In this document: positions 35,898 to 44,253 of the stretch, in pieces
Layout of the letters: each line of letters opens with the position of its first letter
Numbering within the stretch: position 1 is the stretch's first letter
Source: Azospirillum cavernae
Lineage (GTDB): Bacteria; Pseudomonadota; Alphaproteobacteria; Azospirillales; Azospirillaceae
NCBI RefSeq assembly: GCF_003590795.1
Contig: NZ_QYUL01000002.1
Location: forward strand, 1,667,001-1,731,000
Direction of reading: 5' to 3'
DNA: 64,000 bases
The notes under the pieces: generated by a model
The model's input: the letters and a program-made list of their open reading frames with translations, nothing else
Database searches by the model: none
What the model was told of the DNA's origin: nothing
Translations under genes and position numbers: made by a program

Positions 35898-36335
35898 ATG
35901 ACCGCCCGCACCGTCGCGCTCGCCTCCGATCACGCTGGTTACGAGCTGAAGGCTCACATCGCCGCGTCGCTGACGAGCGCTGGTTATTCCGTTCTCGATT
36001 TCGGCACGAACGGTCCGGAATCGGTGGATTACCCGGATTACGCCGCCGCCGTCGCCGCCGCCGTCACCGATGGCCGGGCGGAGCGCGGCGTGCTGGTGTG
36101 CGGCAGCGGCATCGGCATCAGCATCGCCGCCAACCGCCATCCCGGCGTCCGCGCCGCGCTGGTCCACGACGTGACCACCGCGCGCCTGAGCCGCCTGCAC
36201 AACGACGCCAACGTGATCGCGCTCGGCGCGCGGGTGATCGGCCCGGAAGTCGCGAAAGATTGCGTGGACGCCTTCCTGAACACCGGGTTTGAGGGCGGGG
36301 AGCGGCACAGCCGCCGCATCGCCAAGATGGGCTGA
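35898..36335 (+). CDS. rpiB: ribose-5-phosphate isomerase B
   Basis: This 145-residue enzyme interconverts ribose-5-phosphate and ribulose-5-phosphate. Motifs are ALASDHAGYELKAHI, YPDYAAAVA, the catalytic-Cys segment GVLVCGSGIGISIAANR, and VHDVTTARLSRLHNDANV with GARVIG. The length and start match the RpiB/LacAB family. It lies 108 nt upstream of glyA, an arrangement common in Alphaproteobacteria (rpiB-glyA-nrdR-rib). Confidence 0.97.
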   Translation: MTARTVALASDHAGYELKAHIAASLTSAGYSVLDFGTNGPESVDYPDYAAAVAAAVTDGRAERGVLVCGSGIGISIAANRHPGVRAALVHDVTTARLSRLHNDANVIALGARVIGPEVAKDCVDAFLNTGFEGGERHSRRIAKMG

Positions 36336-36443
36336 CGCCCGCGCTCTGACTGGATTTGGCCCATCGGCCTCTTGCCCGGGGGCGCTTCGGCGCCGTCGGC
36401 GACACCGCAGCACACTCCGCTTTGAGATAAGGAACCGCCCGCC

Positions 36444-37745
36444 ATGACGACCACCAACGCCGCCGAGATCGGCCGTTTCTTCGCCGCGTCGCTCGCCGAG
36501 ACCGATCCTGAATTGGCCCGCGCGGTGCGCGACGAGCTGGTGCGCCAGCAGGACCAGATCGAGCTGATCGCGTCCGAAAACATCGTGTCCCAGGCGGTGC
36601 TGGAGGCGCAGGGTTCCGTTCTCACCAACAAATACGCCGAGGGTTATCCCGGCAAGCGCTATTACGGCGGCTGCGAGTTCGTGGACATTGCGGAAAACCT
36701 CGCCATCGAACGCGCCTGCAAGCTGTTCGGCTGTGAGTTCGCCAACGTCCAGCCGAACTCCGGCAGCCAGGCCAACCAGGCGGTTCTGCTGGCGCTGTTG
36801 CAGCCGGGCGATTGCGTGCTGGGCATGTCGCTGGCCGCTGGCGGCCACCTGACCCACGGCGCCGCCCCCAACATGTCGGGCAAATGGTTCAAGGCCGTGC
36901 AGTATGGCGTGCGCAAGGACGATCACCTGATCGACTTTGAGCAGGTCGAGGCGCTGGCGCGCGAGCACAAGCCCAAGCTCATCATCGCTGGCGGGTCGGC
37001 TTACCCGCGCGTGCTCGATTATGAGCGTTTCCGCGCCATCGCCGACGAGGTCGGGGCCTATCTGATGGTGGACATCGCCCATTACGCCGGTCTGATCGCT
37101 GGCGGCGTCTACCCCAACCCGTTCCCTTACGCCGACATCGCCACCACCACCACCCACAAGACCCTGCGCGGTCCGCGCGGCGGCATGGTGCTGACCAACC
37201 GCGAGGACATCGCCAAGAAGATCAATTCGGCGGTGTTCCCCGGCCTTCAGGGCGGCCCGCTGATGCACGTCATCGCCGCCAAGGCGGTGGCCTTCGCCGA
37301 GGCGCTGCGCCCTGAGTTCAAGACCTACGCCCAGGCCGTGCTGGACAACGCCCGCGTTCTGTCCTCGACCCTGATCGCCGGTGGGCTGGACATCGTGTCC
37401 GGCGGCACCGACAGCCACATCGTGCTGGTCGATCTGCGTCCAAAGAACCTGACCGGCAAGGCGGCGGAAGCCAGCCTGGAACATGCCAGCATGACCTGCA
37501 ACAAGAACGGCGTGCCGTTCGACCCGCAGAAGCCGATGATCACCTCGGGCGTCCGTCTGGGCAGCCCGGCGGCGACGACGCGCGGTTTCGGCGTCGCCGA
37601 GTTCAAACAGGTCGGCGAGATGATCGTCGAGACGCTGGACGGTCTGGCCGCCAGCAACTCCGGCGACAATGCGGCGGTTGAGGCGGCGATGCGCGAACGG
37701 GTGCGCGGCCTGTGCCGTCAGTTCCCGATCTACCCGACGCTGTAA
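36444..37745 (+). CDS. glyA: serine hydroxymethyltransferase
   Basis: This 433-residue PLP enzyme converts serine and tetrahydrofolate to glycine and methylene-THF. Conserved segments include [39 protein letters not shown], and the cofactor lysine Lys239 in [14 protein letters not shown]. It is followed after 30 nt by nrdR, and the one-carbon and nucleotide link is consistent with the cluster. A GATAAGGAA ribosome-binding region precedes the ATG. Confidence 0.98.
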   Translation: MTTTNAAEIGRFFAASLAETDPELARAVRDELVRQQDQIELIASENIVSQAVLEAQGSVLTNKYAEGYPGKRYYGGCEFVDIAENLAIERACKLFGCEFANVQPNSGSQANQAVLLALLQPGDCVLGMSLAAGGHLTHGAAPNMSGKWFKAVQYGVRKDDHLIDFEQVEALAREHKPKLIIAGGSAYPRVLDYERFRAIADEVGAYLMVDIAHYAGLIAGGVYPNPFPYADIATTTTHKTLRGPRGGMVLTNREDIAKKINSAVFPGLQGGPLMHVIAAKAVAFAEALRPEFKTYAQAVLDNARVLSSTLIAGGLDIVSGGTDSHIVLVDLRPKNLTGKAAEASLEHASMTCNKNGVPFDPQKPMITSGVRLGSPAATTRGFGVAEFKQVGEMIVETLDGLAASNSGDNAAVEAAMRERVRGLCRQFPIYPTL

Positions 37746-37775
37746 CGCGTCACGGATCGGAAAAGGGACACCGAC

Positions 37776-38231
37776 ATGCGCTGCCCGTTCTGTGGAAACG
37801 AGGACACCCAGGTCAAGGATTCGCGACCGACGGAGGACAACTCGGCCATCCGGCGGCGGCGCTTCTGTCCCAGTTGCAGCGCGCGTTTCACCACTTTCGA
37901 GCGCGTGCAGTTGCGCGAGCTGACGGTGGTGAAGAGCGCGGGCCAGCGCGAACCCTTCGACCGTGACAAGCTGTTGCGGTCGATGCGGATCGCGCTGCGC
38001 AAGCGGCCCATCGACGCCGACCGCATCGACCGGGTGGTGAACAGCCTTGTTCGCCAGCTCGAATCGTCGGGCGAGAGCGAGATCCCGTCCAAGCAGATTG
38101 GCGAGATGATTATGGTCGCGCTGCAAACGCTCGATCAGGTCGCCTACATCCGTTACGCCTCGGTCTACAAAGACTTCCGCGAGGCGTCGGACTTCAACGA
38201 GTTCGTCGAGCAGTTGGTCCCGGACGCGTGA
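37776..38231 (+). CDS. nrdR: transcriptional repressor NrdR
   Basis: This 151-residue regulator has the zinc ribbon [17 protein letters not shown] with the second pair CPSCSARF, followed by the ATP-cone domain ([36 protein letters not shown]). NrdR binds nucleotide and represses ribonucleotide reductase genes. No NrdR-box pair was noticed in the window, so its targets lie elsewhere. It lies between glyA and the rib operon, its classic position. Confidence 0.97.
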   Translation: MRCPFCGNEDTQVKDSRPTEDNSAIRRRRFCPSCSARFTTFERVQLRELTVVKSAGQREPFDRDKLLRSMRIALRKRPIDADRIDRVVNSLVRQLESSGESEIPSKQIGEMIMVALQTLDQVAYIRYASVYKDFREASDFNEFVEQLVPDA

Positions 38232-38245
38232 GGGGAGCGGGTTTT

Positions 38246-38357
38246 CCCCCTCCCTAACCCTCCCCCGCTGGTCGCGGGAGAGGGAACTCCGATGGAACCC
38301 CGGCAAGGCTCCTGTCTCCCTCTCCCGCTGACAAGCGGGGGAGGGCTGGGGAGGGGG
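38246..38357. repeat. paired-hairpin intergenic repeat (copy B)
   Basis: The 112-bp element has the same design as copy A at 22987: CCCTCCCCCGC...GCGGGAGAGGG, a unique centre of about 35 nt, then CCCTCTCCCGC...GCGGGGGAGGG. Its right arm (GGGCTGGGGAGGGGG) is the reverse complement of copy A's left arm, so the two copies are inverted relative to each other. It separates nrdR from ribD. No FMN-riboswitch-like structure was recognised in this gap. Confidence 0.85.
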
Positions 38358-38393
38358 CAAGCCGCCTGAATAAGCGGAAGAACGGCCCAACAC

Positions 38394-39503
38394 ATGACCA
38401 CCCCCACCGACCTCCACCACATGCGCGCCGCCTTGGCGTTGGCCGCGCGCGGGCTGGGGCGGACATGGCCGAACCCGGCGGTTGGCTGCGTGCTGGTCCG
38501 CGACGGCGTGGTGGTGGGGCGTGGCTGGACCCAGCCGGGCGGACGGCCTCACGCGGAGACGGAGGCGCTGGCCCGCGCCGGAGTCTTGGCCGAAGGCGCC
38601 ACCGCTTACGTCACGCTGGAGCCTTGCAATCATTACGGCAAGACGCCGCCCTGCGCGCTCGCCTTGATTGAGGCTAAAGTCGCCCGTGTTGTCGTCGCCT
38701 GCCAGGATCCTGACCCGCGCGTGGCGGGCGGCGGCTTGGCCCGGCTGCGCGACGCTGGAATCACGGTCGCCACCGGACTGTGCGAGGCGGAAGCGCTGGC
38801 GCTGAACGAGGGTTTTTTCAACCGCATTCAACACGCCCGCCCACTCTTCACCCTGAAGCTGGCGACGACGTTGGATGGCCGCATCGCGACGCGAACCGGA
38901 GCCTCGCAATGGATCACCGGCCCGGCGGCGCGGGCGGTCGGCCATCGCTTGCGCGCCACCCACGACGCCATTCTGGTCGGCATCGGCACCGCGTTGGCCG
39001 ACGATCCCGAACTGACCTGCCGTTTGCCGGGGCTGTCGGACCGCAGTCCGGTGCGGGTGGTGGTGGACAGCCGTTTGCGTCTGCCGCCAACCTCGAAGCT
39101 CGCGACCACGGCAAGGGCTGTGCCGACCTGGGTCGTCACCGGCGCGGATCCCGATCCGGTCAAGGCCGCCGCGCTGACCGAGCATGGCGTGGAAATTCTG
39201 CCGGTCGCCACGGACTCCGCCGACCGTCCCGACCCGCTGGCGCTGGCCGCCGCGCTGTCCGAACGCGGATTGACCCGCGTGCTGGTCGAAGGCGGGGCGA
39301 CGCTGGCCGCATCGTTGTTGGGGGCCGGGCTGATCGACCGGCTGGAGTGGTTCCGCGCGGCGGCGCTGATTGGCGGCGACGGTCTGGCGGGAGTCGCGGG
39401 CTTCGGAGTCGCCACGCTCGACCAGATGGCGCGCTTTGAGCGGACGGAGCTGCGGGCGGCGGGGGCTGATCTGGTGGAAAGCTACCGTCGGCGTCTGGTT
39501 TGA
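38394..39503 (+). CDS. ribD: bifunctional riboflavin deaminase/reductase RibD
   Basis: This 369-residue enzyme performs the deamination and side-chain reduction steps of riboflavin synthesis. The N-terminal deaminase has the zinc site HAETEAL plus LEPCNHYGKTPPC. The C-terminal reductase has KLATTLDGRIATRTGASQWI and LVEGGATLAASLL. It opens the ribD-ribE-ribBA-ribH-nusB-thiL run; ribE follows after 78 nt. The ATG at 38394 matches the usual N-terminus (HHMRAALALAARGLGRTWPN). Confidence 0.97.
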   Translation: MTTPTDLHHMRAALALAARGLGRTWPNPAVGCVLVRDGVVVGRGWTQPGGRPHAETEALARAGVLAEGATAYVTLEPCNHYGKTPPCALALIEAKVARVVVACQDPDPRVAGGGLARLRDAGITVATGLCEAEALALNEGFFNRIQHARPLFTLKLATTLDGRIATRTGASQWITGPAARAVGHRLRATHDAILVGIGTALADDPELTCRLPGLSDRSPVRVVVDSRLRLPPTSKLATTARAVPTWVVTGADPDPVKAAALTEHGVEILPVATDSADRPDPLALAAALSERGLTRVLVEGGATLAASLLGAGLIDRLEWFRAAALIGGDGLAGVAGFGVATLDQMARFERTELRAAGADLVESYRRRLV

Positions 39504-39581
39504 TCGGCGCAACAGTCCGTTGCGCGCGGCGCGCCGTCGTCCCCGCTTCCCCTTCGCGTGAAACCTGCTAAATTCCCCAGC

Positions 39582-40169
39582 ATGTTCACTGGAATCATCA
39601 CCGACATCGGGCGCGTGCGGGCCGTGGAACGGCAGGGCGACACCCGCTTCACCATCGAGACCGGCTTCGACACGGAGACGATCGCGATCGGGGCGTCCAT
39701 CGCCCACAACGGCGTTTGCCTGACGGTCATCGAAAAGGGACCGGGCTGGTACGTCATCCAGGCGTCGGGGGAAACCCTGTCGAAGACCACGTTGGGCGGC
39801 TGGGACGCCGGAACGCGGATCAATCTGGAACGCGCGCTGAAGGTCGGCGACGAGCTGGGCGGGCACATCGTGTCGGGCCATGTCGATGGCGTCGGCGTGT
39901 TGGCGGCGACCAAGCCGGAGGGCGAGTCCCTGCGCCTGACCTTCGAGGCGCCGGAGTCGCTGGCCAAATACATCGCCTCCAAGGGGTCGGTCGCCATCGA
40001 CGGCGTGTCGCTGACCGTCAACGAGGTGGCGGGCAATCGCTTTGGCGTCAACATCATCCCCCACACCCAGACGGCCACGACCTTTGGCGGCTTGCGGGTT
40101 GGGGATTCGGTGAATCTGGAAATTGATATGCTCGCGCGCTACGTCGCGCGGCTTGCGGGGCAGGAATGA
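39582..40169 (+). CDS. ribE: riboflavin synthase, alpha subunit
   Basis: This 195-residue protein has two lumazine-binding barrels in tandem. The first starts MFTGIITDIGRVRAVE with ASIAHNGVCLTVIE. The second contains HIVSGHVDGVGVL and SVAIDGVSLTVNEV. It dismutates two lumazine molecules to riboflavin plus the pyrimidine. Its TGA overlaps the ribBA ATG (40166-40169), so translation is coupled. The in-frame codons upstream of 39582 are not expected in the family. Confidence 0.97.
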   Translation: MFTGIITDIGRVRAVERQGDTRFTIETGFDTETIAIGASIAHNGVCLTVIEKGPGWYVIQASGETLSKTTLGGWDAGTRINLERALKVGDELGGHIVSGHVDGVGVLAATKPEGESLRLTFEAPESLAKYIASKGSVAIDGVSLTVNEVAGNRFGVNIIPHTQTATTFGGLRVGDSVNLEIDMLARYVARLAGQE

Positions 40170-41305
40170 CGTCCGAGTTTCACAGCTACCTGTCGTCCGC
40201 CGAGGAAATCCTCGAAGAGGCGCGCCAGGGCAAGATGTTCATCCTGGTCGATGACGAAGACCGCGAGAACGAAGGCGATCTGGTCATCCCGGCGAATTGC
40301 GCCACCCCGGAAGCGGTCAATTTCATGGCCAAGCATGGCCGTGGCCTGATCTGCCTGACGATGGACCAGGCCAACATCGAACGGCTGCGCCTGCCGCTGA
40401 TGGCCCAACAGAACGCCTCGCGCCACCAAACGGCTTTCACCGTCTCGATCGAGGCGCGCGAAGGGGTGACGACCGGCATTTCCGCCGCCGACCGCGCCCG
40501 CACCATCCAGGTCGCCATCGATCCGAAATCCGGCCCGCATGACATCGCCACGCCCGGCCACATCTTCCCGCTGCTGGCGCGCGAAGGCGGGGTTCTGGTC
40601 CGCGCCGGCCACACCGAGGCGTCGGTCGACATCTCGCGCCTGTCCGGTCATCCGCCCTCGGCGGTGATCTGCGAGATCATGAACGACGACGGCACGATGG
40701 CGCGTCTGCCCGATCTGGTGCAGTTCGCCCAACTTCATGGGCTGAAGGTCGGCACCATCGCCGATCTGATCGCCTACCGCCGCCGCACCGAAACCATCGT
40801 CGAACAGCGTCTGGCCGGGTCGCTGGACAGCCGGTTCGGCGGGCGCTTCCAGACCTACATCTACACCAACAAGATCCATTACGCCGAACACATCGCGCTG
40901 GTGCGCGGCGACATATCCGGCGACGAGCCGGTGCTGGTCCGCATGCACGCGCTGTCGGTGCTCGACGACGTGCTGGGCGACCGCAATTCCGGCCGGGCCG
41001 ACGAGTTGCAGGCGTCGATGGAGCTGATCGCCAAGGAAGGGCGCGGCGTCATCGTTCTGCTGCGCGAACCGCAGCCGAACGGCCTGTCGTCGGTGCTGAA
41101 GGCGCGGCTGGAAGGGCAGGTTGGCAGCGCCCCCACCCTGCGTGATTACGGCGTCGGCGCGCAGATCCTGTTGGATCTCGGCGTCCGCTCGATGATTTTG
41201 CTGTCGAACCGGCAAAAATCGATCATCGGGTTGGAAGGCTACGGTCTGACCGTGGTCGGCCATCGACCGATCACCGCAGCCGTGACCGATGGCGGAACGG
41301 ATTGA
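40166..41305 (+). CDS. ribB: DHBP synthase RibB with degenerate GTP-cyclohydrolase-II-like domain
   Basis: The N-terminal half (about 1-205) is an intact 3,4-dihydroxy-2-butanone-4-phosphate synthase: DDEDRENEGD at 29-38, HGRGLICL, and GHIFPLLAREGGVLVRAGHTE. The C-terminal half keeps the fold of GTP cyclohydrolase II (VLVRMHALSVLDDVLGD, GRGVIVLLRE, LRDYGVGAQILLDLGVRSM). It lacks the zinc-binding Cys residues (the C...CDCG cluster) and the catalytic R in that segment. So only the DHBP synthase activity is expected, as in RibBX-type proteins, and another GTP cyclohydrolase II should exist elsewhere in the genome. Confidence 0.95.
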   Translation: MTSEFHSYLSSAEEILEEARQGKMFILVDDEDRENEGDLVIPANCATPEAVNFMAKHGRGLICLTMDQANIERLRLPLMAQQNASRHQTAFTVSIEAREGVTTGISAADRARTIQVAIDPKSGPHDIATPGHIFPLLAREGGVLVRAGHTEASVDISRLSGHPPSAVICEIMNDDGTMARLPDLVQFAQLHGLKVGTIADLIAYRRRTETIVEQRLAGSLDSRFGGRFQTYIYTNKIHYAEHIALVRGDISGDEPVLVRMHALSVLDDVLGDRNSGRADELQASMELIAKEGRGVIVLLREPQPNGLSSVLKARLEGQVGSAPTLRDYGVGAQILLDLGVRSMILLSNRQKSIIGLEGYGLTVVGHRPITAAVTDGGTD

Positions 41306-41341
41306 GGGTGAGGACCCGCTGATGGATTGGCGCCGCGCCGG

Positions 41342-41806
41342 ATGACCGACACCCCCCACATCATGGTTGTGGACGCCCGCAGCCACGAGGACATCGCCGA
41401 GGAATTGGCGCGTGGCGCCATCGGGGAGCTGACCCGCGCGGGGGCCACCCACATTCGCTATGGCGTGCCGGGGTGTCTGGAAATTCCGGCGGCGGTGCTC
41501 TACGCCATCCGGTCCATGGATTTTTTCACGGCACGCAAGCGGTTCGACGGCTATGTCGCGCTCGGCTGCGTGATCCGGGGCGAGACGACGCGGTACGACA
41601 CAATCTGCGCCGAAAGCGCGCGTGGGCTTCAGGATCTGGCGTTGCGTTACACCCTGGCGGTCGGCAACGGCATCCTGACGGTGGAAAATCGCGAACAGGC
41701 TTGGGTGCGCGCCAACGTCGGATCCAAAAATATGGGCGGGGCCGCCGCGCGGGCCTGCCTTGACATGATTGACCTGAAGCGCAAATTCCGCCTCTATCCG
41801 CGTTGA
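41342..41806 (+). CDS. ribH: 6,7-dimethyl-8-ribityllumazine synthase with altered active site
   Basis: This 154-residue protein has the lumazine synthase fold markers YGVPGCLEIPAAVLYAI, ALGCVIRGET and NGILTVENREQA. Two usual active-site residues differ. The His of the RGxTTHYD motif (His88 in Bacillus subtilis) is Arg84 here (RGETTRYD), and the aromatic residue that stacks on the pyrimidine (Phe22) is Ser14 (VDARSHED). Recalled type II (RibH2) enzymes also carry Arg at the first position, so activity may persist. Operon position between ribB and nusB strongly supports its role. The ATG at 41342 is chosen. Confidence 0.9.
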   Translation: MTDTPHIMVVDARSHEDIAEELARGAIGELTRAGATHIRYGVPGCLEIPAAVLYAIRSMDFFTARKRFDGYVALGCVIRGETTRYDTICAESARGLQDLALRYTLAVGNGILTVENREQAWVRANVGSKNMGGAAARACLDMIDLKRKFRLYPR

Positions 41807-41835
41807 TCCCTTTTTCAGTGACTGCAAAGACCATC

Positions 41836-42408
41836 ATGAGCAACGACGACGCGGCCAGCCGCGCGACACCCAAGCGCACATCCGGCAAATCCGGTGGCCG
41901 CAACCGGACCGGCGGCGGTTCCGCCAAGGCCCGCCGCAAGGCCGCCCGCCTGGGCGCGGTGCAGGCGCTGTACCAGATCGACCTGACCGGCGCGGCGGTG
42001 GAAACCGTGGTGGCTGAGTTTGTGACCCATCGCTTGGGCGAGGAAATCGACGGAACCAAATTCGTCGCCGGGGATCCGCAACTGTTTTCTGACATCGTGC
42101 GCGGGGCGATGCACCGCAAGGCCGAGGTGGACAGCGTGTTGACGGCGGCGCTTGACCCGCGCTTTCCCATCGACCGGCTGGAGTTGCTGCTCCGCGCCAT
42201 CCTGCGCGCCGGGGCTTATGAGATCGCCGTCCATCTCGACACCCACCCGCGCATCCTCATCAGCGAGTATGTGGACGTCGGCCACGCCTTCTTCGCCGGG
42301 CGCGAACCGGCGATGGTGAACGGCGTGCTCGACCATGTCGCCCGCGCCCTGCGCGCCGACGATCTGGCCAAGCCGGATCCGTCGCGCGGCGGCCCGTCGG
42401 CGGAGTGA
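41836..42408 (+). CDS. nusB: transcription antitermination factor NusB
   Basis: The 190-residue protein starts at ATG 41836 with a basic, disordered extension of about 40 residues (SGGRNRTGGGSAKARRKAAR). The helical NusB core follows: AARLGAVQALYQIDLTGAAV, DRLELLLRAILRAGAYEIAV, ILISEYVDVGHAFFAGREPA and MVNGVLDHVARALR. With NusE it binds boxA RNA and supports rRNA antitermination. The ribH-nusB-thiL order is canonical. Confidence 0.96.
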   Translation: MSNDDAASRATPKRTSGKSGGRNRTGGGSAKARRKAARLGAVQALYQIDLTGAAVETVVAEFVTHRLGEEIDGTKFVAGDPQLFSDIVRGAMHRKAEVDSVLTAALDPRFPIDRLELLLRAILRAGAYEIAVHLDTHPRILISEYVDVGHAFFAGREPAMVNGVLDHVARALRADDLAKPDPSRGGPSAE

Positions 42409-42411
42409 ACG

Positions 42412-42443
42412 TCTCCCCCCTCTTCCGTTCGCGGGGGAGGGGA
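42412..42443. repeat. single-hairpin relative of the paired-hairpin repeat (copy C)
   Basis: CTCCCCC and GGGGGAG frame a CTCTTCCGTTCGC loop in the nusB-thiL gap. The sequence resembles one half of the elements at 22987 and 38246. Confidence 0.6.
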
Positions 42444-42463
42444 TTGACTGGTTTGGCGGTTCC

Positions 42464-43462
42464 ATGACCAACGCATCGGCCCCGCTTGGGGAATTTGACC
42501 GCATCACCCGCTATTTCAAACCGTTGGCCGCCGGGTTCCCCGGCGCGCGCGGTTTGCGGGACGACGCCGCCGTGTTTGGCGTGCCGCCGGGATTCGAGCT
42601 GGTCGTCACCGCCGACGCCATGGTGGCGGGCGTGCATTTTTTCCCCGACGATTCGCCGGGTGACATCGCCGCGAAACTGCTCCGCACCAACCTCTCCGAT
42701 CTCACCGCCATGGGGGCGGAACCGCTGGCCTACACCCTGACCACGGCTCTGCCGCGCGACGTGGGCGAGGCGTGGCTTTCCGCCTTCGCCGCCGGTTTGG
42801 GGGAGGACCAAGCGCGTTTCAACATTGGTTTGGCCGGGGGCGATTCGGTGTCCACCCGTGGGCCGATCACCCTGTCGGTCACGGCCTTCGGTCTGGTTCC
42901 GGCGGGCCGCGCCTTGCCGCGCTGGGGCGGCGTGGTCGGCGACCGGCTGTTTGTCTCCGGCTGTATCGGCGACGCGGCGTTGGGGCTGGAGATCGCCTAC
43001 GACCGCTTGACGTTGGACGACGCGGCGGCGCGTGAGCATCTGTTGCGCCGGTTGCGCCGCCCCGATCCTCGCACGACTCTCGGCCCGCGCCTGATCGGTC
43101 TGGCCAGCGGCGCGTTGGACGTGTCGGACGGTCTGGTGGCCGATCTTGGACATCTCTGCGAGGAATCCGGCTGCGCGGCCCGGTTGGACGCGGCGTCCGT
43201 GCCGTTGTCCGACGCGGCGCGCGGGGTGATCGGCGACGACCCGACGCGGTTGGCGCTGGCGCTGACCGGCGGCGATGATTATGAATTGTTGTTCTCCGCC
43301 CCGGACAGGGCGACGCCCGCCCTGATGGCGCTGGCGGAGAGCCTCGGCGTGCCAATCACGGCGGTTGGTTGGCTCGAAGCCGGAGTTCCCGGAACCGTCC
43401 GCGCGCTTGACCAACGGGGGGCGCCGCTGGCTTTGCTTCGGCGTGGTTGGGATCATTTTTGA
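42464..43462 (+). CDS. thiL: thiamine-monophosphate kinase
   Basis: This 332-residue enzyme phosphorylates thiamine monophosphate to the active diphosphate. Family motifs include LRDDAAVFGVP, VTADAMVAGVHFFP, LLRTNLSDLTAMGAEP, GLAGGDSVSTRGPITLSVTA, and ALDVSDGLVADLGHL with TGGDDYELLF. It closes the rib-nusB-thiL gene run. The ATG at 42464 follows a small hairpin repeat; upstream frames belong to nusB. Confidence 0.97.
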   Translation: MTNASAPLGEFDRITRYFKPLAAGFPGARGLRDDAAVFGVPPGFELVVTADAMVAGVHFFPDDSPGDIAAKLLRTNLSDLTAMGAEPLAYTLTTALPRDVGEAWLSAFAAGLGEDQARFNIGLAGGDSVSTRGPITLSVTAFGLVPAGRALPRWGGVVGDRLFVSGCIGDAALGLEIAYDRLTLDDAAAREHLLRRLRRPDPRTTLGPRLIGLASGALDVSDGLVADLGHLCEESGCAARLDAASVPLSDAARGVIGDDPTRLALALTGGDDYELLFSAPDRATPALMALAESLGVPITAVGWLEAGVPGTVRALDQRGAPLALLRRGWDHF

Positions 43463-43577
43463 CCACTTCGGCGTTTGATGGGCGCTCGTTTGCCCGCATG
43501 GTCAATTTAAGACAATCGAAAGCAGGGGCGGGGCAGGCTGCGCCGCGCCTGAGGGCCGTGTTTCCTCCTTTCATTGG

Positions 43578-44045
43578 GTGTTCTCTGTGGTCAAGTCGCT
43601 GATTGTTCTGGTGCTGGGCATCCTGTTGCTGGGCGGCGCCGGATTCGGCGGCTGGTACATCTATTCCAATTATCTGGTTCCCCAGGAAGGCGCGGAGCCG
43701 AAAAAAGTCGAACCGCCGCCCAAGCCGCCCACCGCCTTTGTCCGCCTGCCGCCGTTGGTCGTGCCGGTGATCGGCGCGACCCGAGTCGAGCAATTCGTCA
43801 CCGTTGTGGTGACGATGGAGGTGGTTTTGGAGAAGCAGCCGATGGTTCAGGCCAACCAGGCCCGGATGAGCGACGGTTTTCTCACCGCGCTCTATGGCGC
43901 GGTCGCCGACAAGTCGGTTCTGAATGGACCATTGGTCAATATCCCTGCCGTAAAAGCAAAACTGCTTGAAGCCGCCAATAAGGTGATGGGGCCGGGGGTG
44001 GTTCTGGATGTTCTGGTTCAGGCGGTGACTCAGCGCAATCTTTAG
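43578..44045 (+). CDS. FliL-like membrane-anchored protein
   Basis: This 155-residue protein has a start at GTG 43578 or GTG 43587. It has one N-terminal membrane anchor (LIVLVLGILLLGGAGFGGWY), a Pro-rich linker (EPKKVEPPPKPP), and a FliL-type periplasmic domain (FVRLPPLVVPVIGATRVEQF, VTMEVVLEKQ, GPLVNIPAVKAKLLEAANKV). The plan and several positions match the exported protein at 33519-33938. FliL-family proteins modulate flagellar stators. It stands alone between thiL and hppA, away from the flagellar operons. Confidence 0.75.
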   Translation: MFSVVKSLIVLVLGILLLGGAGFGGWYIYSNYLVPQEGAEPKKVEPPPKPPTAFVRLPPLVVPVIGATRVEQFVTVVVTMEVVLEKQPMVQANQARMSDGFLTALYGAVADKSVLNGPLVNIPAVKAKLLEAANKVMGPGVVLDVLVQAVTQRNL

Positions 44046-44185
44046 CGCTGTTGTGCGCTGCGGTTGTCGGGGCCTCTGACGAAGGTCAGATATGACCCTG
44101 GCCAATTCGCCGCGCCATCAAGGACATGGCGGTGGTTGCAAAGATGGGCGCCCTTCGGCATCCTTTTCCCTGAGAACACTTGCGC

Positions 44186-44216
44186 CCGACTTCTCCCGTT
44201 CTTTTCCGGGAGTCGG
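44186..44216 (+). terminator. imperfect hairpin upstream of hppA
   Basis: CCGACT...CCCG pairs with CGGG...AGTCGG around a TTCTTTTC loop, about 140 nt after the FliL-like stop and before the hppA ribosome-binding sequence. It could be a terminator or leader structure. Confidence 0.4.
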
Positions 44217-44253
44217 CTTTCGCGGGCGGACCTTTCAAAAATCGGGGGATGCG

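Noticed and set aside
38232-38393. FMN riboswitch before ribD
   Set aside because: The gap is filled by a paired-hairpin repeat, and no conserved RFN-element segments were found.
35592-40064. Open frame of 1490 codons on the minus strand
   Set aside because: It runs antisense through rpiB, glyA, nrdR, ribD and ribE and is Arg/His/Gln-rich. This is a typical high-GC shadow frame.
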